This document shows positions 59,854 to 60,000 of a stretch of 60,000 bases of DNA, piece after piece. Position 1 is the stretch's first letter, and the number at the start of each line of letters is the position of its first letter. The notes beneath the pieces were generated by a model, which worked only from the letters and a program-made list of their open reading frames with translations, searched no databases and was not told where the DNA came from. The translations under genes and the position numbers were made by a program. Where the stretch lies: positions 23,499,300 to 23,559,299 of the forward strand of contig NC_045142.1 in assembly GCF_008831285.2 (NCBI RefSeq), read 5' to 3'. The DNA is from Nymphaea colorata. Its lineage: Eukaryota > Streptophyta > Magnoliopsida > Nymphaeales > Nymphaeaceae.

Positions 59854-60000
59854 CATCTGTTCACATGGAAGATGTTATTAGATCTGGTGCATTGGTATCT
59901 CACCGAGTGGATGTATCTCTTCTTCTTCGTTGATTCTATGGTTACAGCCAGCCTGCTCAAAATCCTCCAATGAGGAAGTAAAAGTTTTCGGATGGAAAAC

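Overview
This window is nuclear DNA from a flowering plant. Introns begin GT and end AG, intergenic DNA is AT-rich and full of microsatellites and decayed dispersed repeats, and every recognisable gene has a typical plant structure. Plant-specific products include a plastid dihydrolipoyl dehydrogenase with a transit peptide, a P-class PPR protein, a peroxisomal adenine nucleotide carrier and plant universal stress proteins (USPs). I cannot name the species. One very GC-rich gene (the amino-acid transporter) beside AT-rich genes would fit a monocot or an early-diverging angiosperm, but that is only a hint.

Layout: (1) 148-290, minus: first coding exon of a peroxisomal adenine nucleotide carrier, cut by the window edge. 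(2) 3067-6178, minus: a two-exon PPR gene. (3) 6179-13652: gene-poor DNA with repeats. (4) 13653-15553, plus: a two-exon AVT3-type vacuolar amino-acid transporter. (5) 17243-17906, plus: ribosomal protein eL29, with an intron in its 5' UTR. (6) 20767-31506, minus: plastid dihydrolipoyl dehydrogenase in 15 coding exons (569 aa), read through completely. (7) 34056-37607 and 42947-45832, both minus: two USP genes with the same four-exon structure, a tandem duplicate pair. (8) 45833-56015: 10 kb of repeat-rich DNA without a recognisable gene. (9) 56016-59853, plus: a seven-exon RING-CH (RINGv) membrane E3 ubiquitin ligase ending in an acidic tail.

The genes are independent eukaryotic transcription units, not an operon. 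The only functional grouping is the USP pair. I rebuilt all exon chains by hand from splice sites, frame and family similarity; every chain closes in frame.

I found no autonomous transposon, no tRNA or rRNA gene, no CRISPR array and no sign of a new multi-gene system. The most interesting material is non-coding: two SINE-like copies with pol III box A/B motifs, a family of about 160-bp elements of which the best copy has GGGGCAGAGCCAC-type inverted ends, an inverted pair of about 450-bp CGAG-rich elements, and several recent tandem duplications, some inside introns of the dehydrogenase gene.
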